From NCBI RefSeq assembly GCF_026151205.1, contig NC_087082.1:4011408-4071407 (forward strand): a stretch of DNA of 60,000 bases. The letters are read 5' to 3'. The notes below the pieces were generated by a model. It saw only the letters and a program-made list of their open reading frames with translations, did no database searches and was not told the DNA's origin. The position numbers and the translations under genes were made by a program. Within the stretch, counting starts at the first letter, position 1, and every line of letters starts with the position of its first letter. Source of the DNA: Bolinopsis microptera. Its lineage: Eukaryota; Ctenophora; Tentaculata; Lobata; Bolinopsidae. Positions 1 to 11,300 of the stretch are shown here, piece by piece.

Positions 1-243
1 GACCAATCATCGGACGGGTTAGCTGCCACGTGACTTGTACCAACCACTCAGGTGCACGGAACGTGGCTACCTCAGGTTTCAATTATGGGAAATCCCTCCT
101 GGAAGATGGGAACTAATTCTAAAGTGCCGCCATTCCGCTGATTGATTTATTATTTTCCGTGGACTACAAGCTTTAAACTTCACGCAGTATTTTTGAGAAA
201 AGTTTTTCAAAGTTTGATCGATCGTTTGTTGTTTTGAGTCATT
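1..243. other. Upstream region of the homeobox gene
   Basis: No coding exon is visible. The stretch presumably holds the 5' UTR and proximal promoter of the homeobox gene starting at 244. A CACGTGAC box lies near position 27. I see no clear TATA box. Confidence 0.35.
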
Positions 244-2468
244 ATGGCAAGTCATTCCATCGATAACATTCTCGGTTCAAAAAGGAAATTTTCAGCATTT
301 TCCAACATCATAATGGCAGGTAAGACAGAACATTTTTGATGGTATAGTCAGACCATTTCTAACTGCAACTTAAATCATCAATTAGAATTCCCTCTTAGTT
401 TTTTAGTGGAGCACTTTGTTGGAGCCTATCACCCAATTAACAAATCTTAAATTAAAATATTAACATGCATTTCAACTTAGATCACAGTTTTAATGACGCA
501 GGGTAACAGGGTAAAACTTTCAGGTGAGCTTACTGCAAAAACGAGAAGAGAGGAAAACAACATAACCTCACCTCGTTCACAACCAGCATTCTCTATATCA
601 CAAACAGAGACATATGCAGTGAGATCAGATGACAATACAGTGAGATCAGATGACATTGATATCGGAGTGAGCTGTAAACAAGAGACTGAACCCTTATCTC
701 CGTGTTACAGAGATAACACCGAGAAACAAGCCGCCCTTATCTCCCTCTCTTCAACCTTGCCCAGTCTAATCCCAGCAAACACCTTCACACAACACCACAC
801 CACCCATCTCCCTATCACCTCCACTAACCTTACCAACACTATCACTACAAACCTCATAACTTCAGTCCTCAACTCAACATTTGCCTCCCATATGCCAGTC
901 TACCAGCCTTTAGCAAGCAAGTTAACTCCTCAATCTCCTAATCTATCATCCTCACCTCACTCAATAACCAACACACTCGCAGTTCCACCTCACTCCACAC
1001 CACAGAGTGTTGAGACTCCAAATGTGTCCTCCGGGGACCAAGTCCTGGTTACGTTTGATAAAAGTAACGCTGCAAACATGACCTTCAAGTCGAGGAGCAA
1101 CAGTTGTAAACGTACGATGAGACATCGAACCAGGTAACAACCTTTCACTCGATACTTGGGACTTAGTATTCAGCACTGTTCAGTATCATTGCAATTATGT
1201 TCAAATTTATAGAATACTTGAATACTCGGATGAATTAATACCTTATTACGGAGCCTAGTAATGATATGTTGTGTTCATCACCCTAAATCTTAGATCTTAG
1301 TAACTTAGATAAGTTAACAAAACCTCTCAATTCTAACTCACTCAGGTTCAACAGTGGTCAGCTGGAGAGATTAGAGGAGGCGTTTAATGACACTCAGTAC
1401 CCTGACCTGGGAAACAGGGAGAAAATAGCTAGAGATATCGGATTATCAGAGAGCTGCGTTCAGGTGTGTTTATAGTGTGTTTATAGTGTGTTTATAGTGC
1501 GTTTATAGTGTGTTTATAGTGTGTTTATAGTGTGTTTATAGTGTGTTTATAGTGTGTGTTTATCAGTGTGTTCGCTCGTGTTTATAATTCTACATTTAAC
1601 TCCAACTGTTGTCATATCAATCATATTATCATTGTTTTCCTCCCAACCTCAGACAAGTAATCTAATAAAACTCATGCTCCACAATCCATATTATTATGTT
1701 CTTCATATTGCGGAGGGGACGGCTCACAGTACTGCCACCTCAGCAATCACAACAATCATGCTGCTCCAAACATCCTTATATTAGTATCCAGGCTGCTTGT
1801 CAAGTTGTGCTTGTCAGTTAGTATTGGTTCCGTTACACTAACGAGCATGGAATGAGCAAATCAGTGATTTGACGTGTGGGAAACTTTCATAACAAGTGTT
1901 CTAAAAGTTACTTAAGTTACTAACTAAATTTTATAGTATCATGCAAACGTTCAGTCTGTAACCTACTTCATCCAGGATTATTGACAACCAGGCAAATTAC
2001 AGAATACAATATGATATTCAACACTCTATTCGTTATATTCTGCAGAAAAGCAGTGCCAAGCATTATGTTTGTTCATTCCAGTAATTCTGACAATTTCAGG
2101 TGTGGTTTCAAAACAGGAGAGCACGTTGGAGAAAGTCTCTGAAAGGAACAGAACAGAGCAGCAAGGGGCAGTACAAAGGGCCCGCCAGTTGGATTGCCAG
2201 GTTAGTTATACAACAGGGCACATGTTCAGCAGTGTTTTTTTTTGAGGTTGTGACTTATCTCGAACTTTAAGTTGCACGGATCATACTTTTAATATACGGA
2301 TCTTAATATACCCAAAATGTAACGAAACGTTCATTTAAATTCTTCAGATACCTCGAATATCAGGAGCTGTACAAGAAGAAAGTTATTGATTTACTCGTCG
2401 AAAAATCCCTGTCAGAAACCAATTTAGCAGATGTTTTAGATACTTTTCCCAGTATATCTACAGCTTGA
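244..2468 (+). CDS. Paired-like (PRD class, Q50) homeobox transcription factor, 5 exons
   Basis: Exons are 244-319, 488-1133, 1346-1463, 2100-2200 and 2348-2468. All junctions are GT-AG and the phases join without a break to give 353 aa. The protein starts [11 protein letters not shown]: residues 4-11 match the octapeptide/eh1-type Groucho-binding motif found in Rx-, Arx- and Pax-type proteins. Exon 2 encodes about 215 residues of Ser/Thr/Pro-rich low complexity. The homeodomain spans about residues 234-293 and shows R5, F8, L16, F20, YPD at 25-27, R31 and WFQNRR at 48-53. Q50 places it in the paired-like group. An intron between homeodomain codons 46 and 47 is the classic PRD-class position and supports the model. 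A basic/amphipathic tail follows, ending at 2468. The homeodomain diverges too much from Rx, Vsx or Otx to name a subfamily. Expected role: nuclear DNA-binding regulator, probably able to repress through the octapeptide. Confidence 0.88.
1464..1551. repeat. 11-bp tandem repeat at the homeobox splice donor
   Basis: About eight copies of GTGTGTTTATA, one with GTGCG, start exactly at the exon 3/intron 3 boundary. Every copy therefore repeats a GTGTGT donor-like sequence. It lies wholly within intron 3. Confidence 0.85.
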
Positions 2469-5022
2469 AGACTGAAGAGACTTAAATGTCGTGCATGGTA
2501 AACAAATATTCATGAACGTGTTGAACAGTGGAAAATATTTGAGTTTCACCTTTTTGGTTTTGCTGATAGAAAGATGATAGTAAAACAAAAACTATGATGA
2601 GAGAATATAATTTTTAAAGATGAACGCTCCAAATTAGTTAAATAGATTTATTACGAATTCATTTAATTATGCAGTTTATGACCTTTTCTATTGATAAAGA
2701 CCAGCGGAATAATTGTTGCAGAATATTTTGTATATACTTAACTTGGTGATTTAACGAGATACAATTTTCGTCTCAATTAATATCAAGAAACTTACCCGCA
2801 TTCACAGATCTGACATATGCACAATGGTTTGCCATTTGCTGGTAACGGCATGCTAGGGAAAAATGTGTGTTAAGTACAGCCAACCCTGGAGAGAGTATAT
2901 CACAGATTGGAGGATACATAATATGGCTTCAAAACTCTGCATTGTGGATATTCTATTGTAAATTTAAAAAACAAAATAAACGTAGTTTGAGATCCTTGTC
3001 AAACGATAAAACAGCAAACCCAGCAACACATACAAGGACCAATCGGGGGAGCCATTTGCTGCATAGTCGAAGATGACATCTTAACGGCACCATAGAATTT
3101 TTGCTAAGCTGCAATAGACTGTCAGTTGCAGATAAAACTGTCTGCCAAGAAAGGAGGTTGTGTGCACAAGTCACAAGGTTTTTCATCAGGATAACTTTAA
3201 GAAAGAAACAGAAAAAGACATATATGCTATAAAAGTATGTTGAGCGATCTGTACAGCAGGTATATTCCATTGTAACAAAAATCATGAATTGAAACTATCT
3301 CATGAAATCAAGTCACAGAAAACACCGTACAAACGTCATGGACAATGGAGATCAGGTTCATAAATCAATATCCTCTCCATTTGCCTGGATATGCCAACTA
3401 ACATGGTAGTGTAAAGCAAAGAAATAACTAATAATAATAAGGGAAACAGAATTTTTAATTGTTATTTAGAACTGTCTGTAACTATCTTTTGATATTCTGA
3501 CAGTTAAGTCACGACGTCAATAAAACACACAACTTCGAAATTAAAAATAAATTTTACAGTACTGGTAATACAAGTTGTTATTTATCATATGGAGTTAGAT
3601 CCGTCATCGAAAGCGACAATTATGCCAGCAGAGCCGGGGTTTATTGAGCCATTCTACTCCTGTCATAACACTTTTAAAAACTTGACCATACTTACTTGCT
3701 TACTTAGAATACATTAATTTAAACTGTCGTGGGAAAGCAAATTTGCATGGAGGGTTTCACTCTTTGGCAATTAATTTTATGATCATGAAAATAAATATAT
3801 AACATAAACAAAGGGAACACGTTTCACACCGCTACACTCTAGCAAGTACTAAAACAATTATTATATTAAGAAAATATTGAACAAATGATTTTGAACAACC
3901 AACATTGAAATAAAGTAAGATCAGCTTTCAAACTGCACATTGAATAAGTGGTTAGATAATTAAAATCAGTTTCTGCTCGCATAGCAGCAAATTTTTATTA
4001 AGATCAGACGCTCGATTTGATCGTATTATATCGTATGCGCGGCGCAAAGAAAATAATTTAAAAGTCCATATTTAATATTAAACTCTTGTAAAAAACAAAT
4101 ATTCATTTATAATATAAACTACATATAATGCTATAGAAACTTATCTTATTTTTAATTTTTGTGTTGATTTACAATTTAAATAGATGCATTAGTTTATTAT
4201 TTATATTATCTAATTTCAAAATTTTTAAAATGTTTGTTTTTTATTACACATTGAAATTACATTTTTTTATTACAAATATAATGATTTCGAATATTCAAAA
4301 TGTAAGTTATTTATAAGAAGCAACTAATCTGTTCACAATTGAATGAATTCACGATATCAAAGAAATTTGTTTTGCCACTACTATACAAGACTACTATACG
4401 CACGGTTGCAATATTTGTGCGCCGCGCAGCTAGTCTTATTTCTTGTAAACAATTTGAGCTCCAGTTTGCGCACTTTGGTGTCGCGTTGGATCAAAGTAAC
4501 TAGGGTGACTTACTTTATTCGACGACTGATGTATCGTTAAAAAGTTATATTGTAGGTAATGTTTCCAGTGAAAGTGTTGACCTTGCTTCAGTTTATATAT
4601 ATACTCAGTTTACAGTGGGTTGGCCTCTTTGTGTTGTGCCCATACTCTTACAATTGAAATGTTCGTGTTAACGTGTTGATCAGTTTTGAATTTGATTTTC
4701 GAATACATTTGAAAAATTAGTGTTTTAATACGGAATCGAGCAGCTCTATATTCGCTCGGATTCAGTTGATTGTGCCTTCGCTTGGTCTATGACAAACCAT
4801 GAAATTAATGAAACATTTGGTTAACATTTTTAAAGATGGCATATTTTAAGAAAGTTCACGGGACTGAAATTAACGGGACGGCACAGTGATATTACACAAT
4901 ATTTGTACTGCTCGACATGTTCGATTTTGTAGCTTTTTTTCGCTCTACCAGCCTTCGGACTTAATTCGTTTGAACTTTGATAAGCTACAATTATTGCAAA
5001 TGGTTCTTGTGAAAATCATATA
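2469..5022. other. Gene-free AT-rich intergenic stretch
   Basis: No convincing exon is visible; the short ORFs here have no homology I recognise. A 20-30 bp stretch around 3718 resembles one at 18896 and looks like a dispersed repeat. GC-rich words TGCGCGGCGCA near 4036 and GCGCCGCGCA near 4419 are in inverted orientation, which hints at an old transposon. The part nearest 5022 may hold upstream control DNA for the gene at 6713. Confidence 0.4.
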
Positions 5023-6534
5023 GGAAAGGAAGCAGTTCTAACGAGCTCTTCTCAAACGCAGGGATGTGTCTTGTGAACTCGGCTAGTATATATGAAACAT
5101 TTGTCATGGAGTTGTGGAGGGAGTTATGTGCCTCGCCGGGCTAAAGTAGTGGATGACCTTGCTGTACGGCAAGTTAAACAAGGATCTGAAACTACTAGGT
5201 TCCGTACAGACTCAACTCTGCACCCGTGTCAATATGTTCATTATATGCAAGCCTCTTGATTTATAATCACCGAGTCTAGTAATTGTTTAAGAGAGTTCTC
5301 TGGCAGTTACGAAACTCGAGAGACTGTGGGATACTGAAGGGAAAAAAAGCAGTTCTAACGAGCTCTTCTCAAACGCAGGGATGTGTCTTGTGAACTCGGC
5401 TAGTATATATGAAACATTTGTCATGGAGTTGTGGAGGGAGTTATGTGCCTCGCCGGGCTAAAGTAGTGGATGACCTTGCTGTACGGCAAGTTAAACAAGG
5501 ATCTGAAACTACTAGGTTCCGTACAGACTCAACTCTGCACCCGTGTCAATATGTTCATTATATGCAAGCCTCTTGATTTATAATCACCGAGTCTAGTAAT
5601 TGTTTAAGAGAGTTCTCTGGCAGTTACGAAACTCGAGAGACTGTGGGATACTGAAGGGAAAGGAAGCAGTTCTAACGAGCTCTTCTCAAACGCAGGGATG
5701 TGTCTTGTGAACTCGGCTAGTATATATGAAACATTTGTCATGGAGTTGTGGAGGGAGTTATGTGCCTCGCCGGGCTAAAGTAGTGGATGACCTTGCTGTA
5801 CGGCAAGTTAAACAAGGATCTGAAACTACTAGGTTCCGTACAGACTCATCTCTGCACCCGTGTCAATATGTTCATTATATGCAAGCCTCTTGATTTATAA
5901 TCACCGAGTCTAGTAATTGTTTAAGGGAGTTCTCTGGCAGTTACGAAACTCGAGAGACTGTGGGATACTGAAGGGAAAGGAAGCAGTTCTAACGAGCTCT
6001 TCTCAAACGCAGGGATGTGTCTTGTGAACTCGGCTAGTATATATGAAACATTTGTCATGGAGTTGTGGAGGGAGTTATGTGCCTCGCCGGGCTAAAGTAG
6101 TGGATGACCTTGCTGTACGGCAAGTTAAACAAGGATCTGAAACTACTAGGTTCCGTACAGACTCAACTCTGCACCCGTGTCAATATGTTCATTATATGCA
6201 AGCCTCTTGATTTATAATCACCGAGTCTAGTAATTGTTTAAGAGAGTTCTCTGGCAGTTACGAAACTCGAGAGACTGTGGGATACTGAAGGGAAAGGAAG
6301 CAGTTCTAACGAGCTCTTCTCAAACGCAGGGATGTGTCTTGTGAACTCGGCTAGTATATATGAAACATTTGTCATGGAGTTGTGGAGGGAGTTATGTGCC
6401 TCGCCGGGCTAAAGTAGTGGATGACCTTGCTGTACGGCAAGTTAAACAAGGATCTGAAACTACTAGGTTCCGTACAGACTCAACTCTGCACCCGTGTCAA
6501 TATGTTCATTATATGCAAGCCTCTTGATTTATAA
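5023..6534. repeat. Tandem array of about 4.8 copies of a 317-bp unit
   Basis: The anchor AGCAGTTCTAACGAG recurs at 5031, 5348, 5665, 5982 and 6299, exactly 317 bp apart. The last copy breaks off at about 6534 after TTGATTTATAA. Copies differ at only a few bases: AAAAAAAGC for AAGGAAGC in unit 2, and ATCTCT for AACTCT and TTAAGG for TTAAGA in unit 3. Each unit has a TATA-like TAGTATATATG and a short hairpin CTTGC-TGTACG-GCAAG. There is no ORF of note and no Sm-type T-run, and it does not look like 5S rRNA, U1-U6 or 7SK. It ends 180 bp before DNAAF11. It could be a satellite, an amplified regulatory segment or an unknown ncRNA gene array. Confidence 0.95.
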
Positions 6535-6712
6535 CAAGCTTCGGTATCGATGATGAGCTTTAGCTTTACACCCTCAAGTCTCTGATACAAGTTAAGCACG
6601 GATGATGTATTTTATTTGTAGATACTGATTAAAGACACCAAATGCTTTTAACTTTTGCTTTTATTAACCATTCGTAACTTTCACATTAAATTTTTAACGT
6701 CCACCATCTAGG
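6535..6712 (+). promoter_or_regulatory. Leader region of DNAAF11 with acceptor-like site
   Basis: A pyrimidine-rich stretch ends in CTAG at 6708-6711, one base before the ATG at 6713. This looks like a splice acceptor, either of a 5'-UTR intron or a trans-splice site. No TATA box is evident in this short interval. Confidence 0.4.
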
Positions 6713-8056
6713 ATGGTTTTTATAACTGAAGGACTAATCCGGAAACGAGCTGAACACAATGAAGGTTTGATATACTCCCTTGAAGAAATCAGTTTACATC
6801 AGAGTGACATCGAGAAGATTGAGAACATCGACAAATGGTGCCGTGATCTGAAAATTCTTTACCTTCAAAGCAATCTGATCGACAAGATCGAAAACGTCGG
6901 AAAATTAAAACAATTGGAATACCTCAACCTAGCCTTGAACAATGTTACTAAAGTGGAAAATCTTGAAAAATGCGAAAATCTAAAGAAACTAGACCTGACC
7001 GTCAATTTTATTGCAGAGCTAACATCAATAGAGTCTCTTCAGAGTAATGGGTTTTTGCAAGAAATGTACATGACAGGCAATCCTTGTGCTAAATTCGACA
7101 ACTACCGCGAGTACGTGATTGCGACTCTTCCGCAAGTTGAACGGTTAGACGGAATAGAGGTCACCAACACTGAAAGACTCGAAGCAATGCAAAGTTTGAA
7201 ATCGATCAGAGAATCTATCGTGTGGCAGCAGAAAGACTACTTCATTAAGCAACAGAAAACTAAAGAAGGTGCTGGTGGTCGTTGGTACACTGACATTGGG
7301 GCAGAGGCACCTGAAACAGCGACCATCGAAGAGTTGAAACCGGACAGTGAACTTACGCCAGAGGAAATAAAGCAAAAAAATGATGCGTTTTGGAAATCGC
7401 CGGCTGAAAATACTCCGGAGACAAGGAAAGCAATACACAAAAAGTTGGAGGAGGAAAAGGCTGCAGTTGAGGAACAAAGAAAGGGGATAAGAACGAATAA
7501 AGTTCCTAAAAGAGAAACTGTTCTGGAACGTGAAGGAAAAAGATTAAATCTGAATCAAGCGAAGTGGCCATTTAAATTGGACGATTCGACTAACGAGAAT
7601 TCAGTAAAGTTAGAAGTAAGCATACCAAAATATCTTTCTACTCATAGCGTCGATGTTGATGTACAGCCGACATACGTAAAGATAGTAGCAGAGAACAGGC
7701 ATTTCCAGCTTGTGTTAAACGATGAAATATGTCCAGATAAAAGTTCGTGTCAGCGGTCTCAGATGACAGGTATTCTAGTGTTGACCATGCCTACAGCAAA
7801 ACAGACAATTGTTCCTGAGAAGGTCAATAACAAACCATCCTTCAGAGATGAAAACTCTAACTTAGTTAAGAAAAAACCCTCAAAGACGACTGGTTATCTC
7901 GAAGTTGATCCTTCTAAAAAGTCAAATCTTGACTTCAGTAACATTGTTAATGATTCATCAAAATCCAGACCGATTGTGGCCAAACGTACCGTAGTTAAAG
8001 AAAAAGTTGTTTCAGCTGATTTTGTTGATGATCTTGATGTACCTCCTCTGTTTTGA
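6713..8056 (+). CDS. DNAAF11: DNAAF11/LRRC6, dynein axonemal assembly factor
   Basis: A 447-aa uninterrupted ORF; human LRRC6 is about 466 aa. The N-terminus (ITEGLIRKRAEHNEGLIYSL) and the leucine-rich repeats at about 20-130 follow the family closely, including IDKWCRDLKILYLQ and NLALNN. An LRR-cap segment with GNPCAKFDNYREYV follows. The middle is charged and carries the family RWYTDI motif. A p23/CS-like domain lies at about 285-360, with DVDVQPTYV and FQLVL. This cytoplasmic factor works with HSP90-type co-chaperones to preassemble outer and inner dynein arms before transport into motile cilia. It is the first of four ciliary genes in a row. The ATG fits the family N-terminus and lies one base after an acceptor-like CTAG. 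The lack of introns is unusual for this gene in animals. Confidence 0.96.
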   Translation: MVFITEGLIRKRAEHNEGLIYSLEEISLHQSDIEKIENIDKWCRDLKILYLQSNLIDKIENVGKLKQLEYLNLALNNVTKVENLEKCENLKKLDLTVNFIAELTSIESLQSNGFLQEMYMTGNPCAKFDNYREYVIATLPQVERLDGIEVTNTERLEAMQSLKSIRESIVWQQKDYFIKQQKTKEGAGGRWYTDIGAEAPETATIEELKPDSELTPEEIKQKNDAFWKSPAENTPETRKAIHKKLEEEKAAVEEQRKGIRTNKVPKRETVLEREGKRLNLNQAKWPFKLDDSTNENSVKLEVSIPKYLSTHSVDVDVQPTYVKIVAENRHFQLVLNDEICPDKSSCQRSQMTGILVLTMPTAKQTIVPEKVNNKPSFRDENSNLVKKKPSKTTGYLEVDPSKKSNLDFSNIVNDSSKSRPIVAKRTVVKEKVVSADFVDDLDVPPLF

Positions 8057-8334
8057 TTTTTTGGGTCTATTTGAGGATTGATGACTTCAGATTGGTGTGT
8101 TATGGGTCTAATTTGAAAATTTAGTGTTTTGACTGGGTGTTAAATTGTGTATTTTCTGATTTATTTCATGTTTTATTACTTCTTCTTGATTTATTCTGAA
8201 TCTCACCTTATTCAAGTTATAAATAATGAGATCTTCATCTATTTTTAATATTTCGTGGCATTCATTATTTATTTTTAGATTCGAATATATCTACTGTGCC
8301 AAGCATATTCTAATAACATAACCTCTCAGTGAAC
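8057..8334. other. Spacer between DNAAF11 and CC2D2A
   Basis: A 278-bp AT-rich gap. Just before the CC2D2A start is an acceptor-like CCTCTCAG (8322-8329), five bases ahead of the ATG. No separate promoter element is recognisable, so read-through transcription cannot be excluded. Confidence 0.4.
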
Positions 8335-11300
8335 ATGATAGAAGTACAAAGACCAGAAACTCAGCTGTCGCTCAAGCAGCAACTAGCGCAGCGGCGCCGG
8401 GACCTCAATGTCACCACCGACACCATAGCCAGTGAAGCAGCGCTGCGCGAGAAGGAGATACTGGAGGACTCGTTATCGAAATCACGTAGCTTAGAAAGCA
8501 GTAAACTTGTAAGCAGTATGATGCAGAGACGACAAGTGCGAAAACAAAACTTAGATCAGAGTATGGGTAAAAGTATGAGAGGTGATGGAGAAATTCCTAG
8601 TATACCCACAATAAATGTGGACGATCAAGATTTGGACAAATCTCAATTGAAACCTCTATCTTCCTCAGTAAATCTCAGTACATCGATACGGGATCGGTTA
8701 AAGGACAGAGCTAAGATTCAGCAAGATTCTGCCATGCAGAAAGAACCAGCTAGAAAGTTGCGTGGTCTGAGGAATCGTGACTTACAAACGAGGTTTGATA
8801 TTGAGTCTGAGGACAGCGCGCCTCCTGAAGAAAAACATTCAAGGGATGATGAAATAACTGAAGATCATACTGACTCAACTAACCAATTGTCTACATCCCT
8901 ACGCTGGAAGATGTTGGCTAAACGGGGCAAAATTGCTGAAGAACCGGAAGAGAAAATAGACGAGTACTCTTTTTTTACAAAAGTCTATGAACCCGTTGGT
9001 GGACACGAGAAACAGCCCAAGAAGTCAGCCCTCATAATACCAGAAGTCGACGACACGAACTTTGCCCAATACGACAGTTTGTACGTGGTCACAAAGCCAG
9101 AGTTACCGAAGCACAATGCTTCCCCCATATTGTTTGCCCCCACCTCGGCACCTGCTGAAACAGTGACACTACACGGTGGTGCACCCTGCTTTCTTGACGA
9201 TGAGGGGATTTATGTTGGAGAACCACCGGGGGTTAACTCTAGTAACTGGAACAAAATGGAGCAACGGCTTATCCAAACTGAGAGTGGGAAGAAGTGGTTT
9301 GGTATTGATGGAAATATGATTGTAGCTCCGGATCCTCTGAAGCAGATCTCCTCCCGTCCCATGATAGATTTCGACGTGGACCCCACAATTCAGAGAACCG
9401 CTAAATGTATCTCTCTTTCTCAGACTGGTAAGTTTATTGGGGAGAGTAGTGTAAATCAGTTGTCTGTTAGCATCACCCAGGTACAATTCTCTCATCATCC
9501 TCTCTTTTCAAAAGAACACGTGCTTGTGTCACAGCTGCGCGACTTACACATGCAGTACACCAGCCGCCAGCGCCACAATCTCGCCTCCCACCTGGGAGAT
9601 CGGCTTCAGTCGCTGCGGAACGCAGTTCAGGAGTTGCAGTACACTCTGGGAGCCAAACCTTGGGATATGAGCAAACCATTCAACAAGGACTGTGTTGCAA
9701 ACCTTGAGGATTACAGCGAGGAGATCAGGAATGTAAGAGAAATGTGGGATATTGAGTGTATGAAGGATAAAACCATGATAAGAACCATTCTCACTGTTTG
9801 GAAAGAGATAAAAACCCTTCGTGAAACTCAGGGATTTATTGCAACAAATGCAAAGATTCTAGTTTACAAAGAGCAAACTAACTTTGCGAAGGAGGACAAA
9901 GAATGGCAGAAACAGATCAAGAGCACATTTGAAGAGAGCAAAGAGGAAATGATGGCTGAATATGACGAAAAAATGAAAATTCACTACAACGAAATGGCTG
10001 AATGGAAGATGCAAGCTCGAGAAATAAAGAAGAGGATGAAAGCTAGTAAGAGTAAGGAAGTAATAACAGAAGAAGGCGAGGAAGCTACGACGGGGGTTTT
10101 ACCTCCAAAACCAGTTGCTCCAGCCAAACCCCAGACTAGCAGTTTGTTAAACGAAATTCAGAGCAACGCTGTTAAATGTAGGAAAGTTCCTGGGGATCCC
10201 ATTCTGAGAATTGAGCTGACCCACACTGTGACCATTACGCCGATAGAAGAGTGTCCACCAGTCGAGCAGAAACGTCGTAAAGATATCCTGAAATCCTCGT
10301 GCTACGGCAAACTTTTCTACAACAACTCTGAAGTAACCAGGTCACCAAATATCAATCTCACTTCTGATTTCACTCTGAATTTTGGGGAGAGTGTGTGTTT
10401 GCAAGTTGTTCACTGGCCGGAAAGCATCAAGTTTGAACTTTGGTCCATCTCAGAGAAGCTTTCTGAAATATTCCTTGTCATACCACCAAATGATAGACAT
10501 ACCGGAAATGCTGAACTGGATTCTTTGGAATTCAGTTCGAGCCACAAAGTTACATATCCTAACTCAACCGCTGTTGGGAGTGGTGTTCCAGAATCAGTCG
10601 ATGGAAAGATTCTCCTGACCTCAGGAAAGTTGTTTGGATCCACTGCATGGGTTAAAGATGCGAGTGGCAAGATCCTCGCTCCTGTTCGTCACGACATTGC
10701 TGCAACATTCGGCCGTGCTGATCCGATCCATGCTATTGGCGCAAGAAGTTTGAACGACATGGAGAAAGTAATCCAATGGATTAGCGAGGCTAAACTGGAC
10801 CCAAACGATCCCCGAAATGCTCCCTTGCTCCATCTCATGAACAGAACCAGGAAAGATGCTCCAGGAGATACAAAATACTTCCGTCTTGACCACCTGGAAA
10901 AGAGCACATATTTCGTATCTACCGAGGAGTTGGAAAACGACCGCAGATTCAGCCTCCTGTCTCTCCGTAACCAGGGTGTCCCGGAATACAAACCCATGAA
11001 AATGGTGCCCATGTACTCCTCCGAGGTGACCCATTTCGAGTATGCTCAGACGGAGAAAGAAGAGAAAGTGTCGCTGAAAGAGGAGGGTGACGTATTTGAG
11101 CACCACCGAGCAGCAGTGGTACGCTTCATGCAGGAGATACAGGAGAAGATCGCGTCCAGGTCTCGGAAAGTCAGACCGATGTTGGAGCTTTCTGATGTTG
11201 TGGTTGAGGATCAGGTTCCTGACATCAGCACCCTTGGAAGAAGCATCGCGAAACTTCTAGAACCAAGACATCCACTGAGACCACAGCGGAAAGAGAGAAA

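Noticed and set aside
5023-6534. 317-bp array as 5S rRNA, spliceosomal RNA or spliced-leader genes
   Set aside because: No match to recalled 5S, U1-U6 or 7SK landmarks, and no Sm-type T-run on the strand read. Left as an array of unknown nature.
8329-8334. GTG/upstream start for CC2D2A
   Set aside because: The codon at 8329 is GTG; the first ATG in frame is 8335, which is a reasonable animal start.
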